From the NCBI GenBank assembly GCA_011334435.1, contig DTPJ01000575.1:1-8686 (forward strand): 8,686 bases of DNA, in the 5' to 3' direction. This stretch comes from Candidatus Poribacteria bacterium (GTDB taxonomy: Bacteria; Poribacteria; DTPJ01). Positions within the stretch are counted from its first letter, which is position 1, and every line of letters begins with the position of its first letter. Below, piece after piece: positions 8,101 through 8,686 of this stretch. The translations under genes and the position numbers were made by a program. Below the pieces are notes generated by a model. That model worked only from the letters and a program-made list of their open reading frames with translations. It was not told the origin of the DNA and did no database searches.

Positions 8101-8283
8101 GAAGATGAAGACCCAATAGTAAGGAAAGAATCGGCTCATGCTATTGGAATTTTGGGATCAGAAACAGAAATTCAGATGTTACTAGATATTTTATTTTCTA
8201 GTCATGGGACAAATTTAGATGCTAACAATGCACTTATATATATAGATCACAAATTGTATTGTCCCTTTAGATGGGATACATAA
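5125..8283 (+). CDS. HD phosphohydrolase - nSTAND1-like ATPase - HEAT-repeat fusion protein; candidate conflict/defence protein
   Basis: This 1052-residue protein has three parts. Residues 1-235 are an HD-superfamily metal phosphohydrolase domain: His43 (FLHSIAVEQ), the HD pair His79-Asp80 (ASSCLHDIDKG), RHGEMSAG at 91, KVHDHGD near 124, and LADLLHADYRR with Asp158, so the metal-binding set looks intact. Residues 255-620 are an nSTAND1-like NTPase: SFLGMDSFSEDDQHLFKGR entry motif, Walker A GESGIGKTS (299-307), Walker B ILILFDQFED (373-382), sensor-like LLCYRSDY (Arg415), YPPYIQMVGETL, and a winged-helix end YELIHDQLAEQV. Residues about 695-1045 hold roughly ten HEAT-like helical repeats, such as VRVASAKALSKLG and VRKESAHAIGILG. 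There is no signal peptide or membrane segment, so it is probably cytosolic. In STAND proteins the repeats sense a trigger, ATP-driven assembly follows and the terminal effector fires. Here the HD domain would be the effector, perhaps acting on nucleotides; its substrate is unknown. Confidence 0.85.
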   Translation: MLREKGKIDIREVIRNRDSRLYEKLQNIWNKVYTDEENIHFLHSIAVEQNISSLIPDQWKFDKLNPLELFSLSASSCLHDIDKGWGVNKKRHGEMSAGEIRFHFNKYGLDAGQADLVGWIIKVHDHGDFDFDLPEDPVVVGSVELRIRPLAALFKLADLLHADYRRVDNPKTISPKDRARFCIRGWKFDAEGRIKFFADPDEVSDIEHIHRAIAMMRKDLEKIAPILRESGYPYQITIAEIDESKLIYAIQSEKASDRSFLGMDSFSEDDQHLFKGRSNESQELYQMLLTDDPIIALVGESGIGKTSLVKAGLFPILRRSGWKIAYIRVLHNNIADIIQCMWFQIMESNFPSSKDGLVEILQSISEQNQHDNILILFDQFEDALKFECVLNQIKEALYHVQAMRFQNIKVLLCYRSDYEGKIGPILQDIAYSLKSIPRFYLRSLDRKGAEEAILAGMKAAQIGFDPDFGAKNFIELILNDIEKQDKGFYPPYIQMVGETLKDRALSINLGIIHKSDYDSLNGVSGIISNYLFKQIDQFGDQRQYVEKILMELTSAVKCENSRLRTRDIDDLIREVDLEPEELDDLLYEMSCKWMIRHLGSGKYELIHDQLAEQVYENLIVARKELEFKLIREHISAVANIYPIAGVILDTLIMAKIYSDRNRINPTFSEKSILLHSCIAKKGPAWFWFRNSDSAEYQSILYAGLSHPLIRMDTIKILSYTKDESIVPELLKLGKESEEILCTVIETLGIIGSQESIPMLIDKLDDNSVFVRVASAKALSKLGAKEAKPKLMKMIKGEGQNVQKIALLAYSRLADQEDITFLREMLNSIDLDFKSTSIRTLARLLKEQFISELDTMLKDKNRHIRISAIDALICIVKENQRECPSNQFLVSTAKSKLYSMLQDRSKEVRIIAFRALMEFFSWEDIPLLMSALESDVPDIKVLSAESLARLGYQEGFTKLRAMLKDGGRSRRLALKSLSNLGDLIIIPDLIRMIEDEDPIVRKESAHAIGILGSETEIQMLLDILFSSHGTNLDANNALIYIDHKLYCPFRWDT

Positions 8284-8300
8284 ATAATCATTTCCATCCT

Positions 8301-8335
8301 TTTCTACTGACATTTAGAATTATTGTCAGGAGAAA
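8301..8335. repeat. Imperfect inverted repeat after the HD-STAND gene (possible weak terminator)
   Basis: TTTCT-A-CTGACA pairs with TGTCAG-G-AGAAA: 11 base pairs with one A/G mismatch and an 11-base loop. It begins 18 bases after the stop of the HD-STAND gene, where a terminator is expected. No T-run follows on either strand, so intrinsic termination is doubtful; it may instead stabilise the mRNA end. Confidence 0.4.
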
Positions 8336-8433
8336 TCATTATATAGCCACTCCATATATTTCATAATCCTTTCATCTGTAAATTCTTTATCAAAGACAAA
8401 TACCATCTCTCTGTCTGACATTATCTTTTTCAT
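8326..8433 (-). pseudogene. Possible 35-codon reverse-strand ORF or gene remnant
   Basis: On the minus strand an ORF reads MKKIMSDREMVFVFDKEFTD and continues ERIMKYMEWLYNDFS to a TGA. The composition is protein-like (FDKEF, MEWLYNDF). However, it has no clear ribosome binding site, and the frame upstream of the ATG is soon closed by a TGA. An ATG in another frame nearby (MKLP) suggests it may be a frameshifted remnant. It is too short to assign, its stop lies inside the hairpin at 8301-8335, and it may be chance. Confidence 0.2.
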
Positions 8434-8472
8434 AAAATCAATTTCATGGCAATTTCATCTCATTAGTTAAAC

Positions 8473-8501
8473 TTGAATCATCAAAATTAAAATGGTAAAA
8501 T
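8473..8501 (+). promoter_or_regulatory. Sigma70-type promoter of the oxidoreductase gene
   Basis: TTGAAT (8473-8478) matches 4 of 6 bases of the -35 consensus and TAAAAT (8496-8501) matches 5 of 6 of the -10 consensus, with the optimal 17-base spacer. Transcription would start near 8508, giving a leader of about 44 bases before the ATG. It suggests that the downstream gene is transcribed separately from the HD-STAND gene. Confidence 0.55.
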
Positions 8502-8538
8502 CTGTACATGGAATTCAGTTTTAACTATGTTTGTATTG

Positions 8539-8545
8539 AAAGGAG
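8539..8545 (+). promoter_or_regulatory. Strong ribosome binding site of the oxidoreductase gene
   Basis: AAAGGAG is a near-perfect Shine-Dalgarno sequence placed 6 bases before the ATG at 8552. It is the strongest in the window and fixes that start. Confidence 0.75.
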
Positions 8546-8551
8546 ATTTAT

Positions 8552-8686
8552 ATGTCCAATAAATTGCTTAAAGTTGCCATTGTTGGGACGGGCATGATCG
8601 CTAATGCTGGTCATATTCCCGCATGGAAAAATTTAAAAGACGACGTAGAGATTATTGCTGTTTCTGATATGCTGGAAGAAAGAGCG
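8552..8686 (+). CDS. Gfo/Idh/MocA-family oxidoreductase, N-terminal part (3' end outside window)
   Basis: The first 45 residues form the beginning of a Rossmann NAD(P)-binding domain: KVAIVGTGMIANAGHIPAW has the dinucleotide-binding G-x-G-x-x-A motif after the first strand. It is followed by VEIIAVSDMLEERA, the second strand ending in an Asp that typically contacts the cofactor ribose. The H-I-P-A-W stretch is usual for Gfo/Idh/MocA enzymes, which act on sugars, inositols and related alcohols. The substrate cannot be told from this fragment. The gene has its own promoter and ribosome binding site and differs in character from the tail and STAND genes, so it is probably ordinary chromosomal metabolism flanking the accessory region. 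Confidence 0.85.
   Translation, partial: MSNKLLKVAIVGTGMIANAGHIPAWKNLKDDVEIIAVSDMLEERA

Noticed and set aside
1..8686. CRISPR array, tRNA, rRNA or insertion sequence
   Set aside because: I saw no regularly spaced direct repeats, cloverleaf-like sequence, rRNA signature, transposase or terminal inverted repeats on either strand.

Overview
The window is AT-rich (roughly one third G+C by eye) bacterial DNA with Shine-Dalgarno-led genes. All convincing genes lie on the + strand. It looks like the end of a prophage-type tail module, then a two-gene cargo or conflict-type cassette, then the start of an ordinary chromosomal gene. I cannot name the organism: no rRNA, tRNA or marker gene is present, and all proteins look diverged. 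A low-GC, uncultivated or environmental lineage is a guess from the protein style only.

Region 1 (1-4599) holds tail-tip genes in tight order: the C-terminal end of a tail-fibre-like protein, a small coiled-coil protein, a distal-tail-like protein with two extra beta-sandwich modules, a tail-hub-like protein with one inserted beta-sandwich module, and a short fibre or receptor-binding-like protein with an H-x-H motif. The order (distal-tail-like, hub-like, receptor-binding-like) resembles the tail-tip order of long-tailed phages. No capsid, portal, terminase, tape-measure, integrase or lysis gene is visible, so an intact prophage, a defective prophage and a tail-derived particle cannot be told apart.

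Region 2 (4626-8283) is the most interesting part. A receiver-domain protein that has lost the phosphoacceptor aspartate (a pseudoreceiver) is followed, after 58 bases holding a perfect palindrome, by a 1052-residue protein. That protein has three parts: an N-terminal HD-type metal phosphohydrolase domain with its key residues present, a central nSTAND1-like P-loop ATPase with a winged-helix-like end, and a C-terminal array of HEAT-type repeats. Effector, STAND switch and repeat sensor in one chain is the known layout of bacterial conflict (anti-phage or self-killing) proteins. The pseudoreceiver could be a partner or regulator. The defence role is an inference from architecture and position.

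Region 3 (8284-8686) is a 268-base spacer with an imperfect hairpin, a doubtful 35-codon reverse-strand ORF or remnant, and a good sigma70-type promoter. The promoter and a strong ribosome binding site precede the first 45 codons of a Gfo/Idh/MocA-family oxidoreductase, which runs off the window. The change of gene content and the new promoter suggest that the edge of the mobile or accessory region falls in this spacer.
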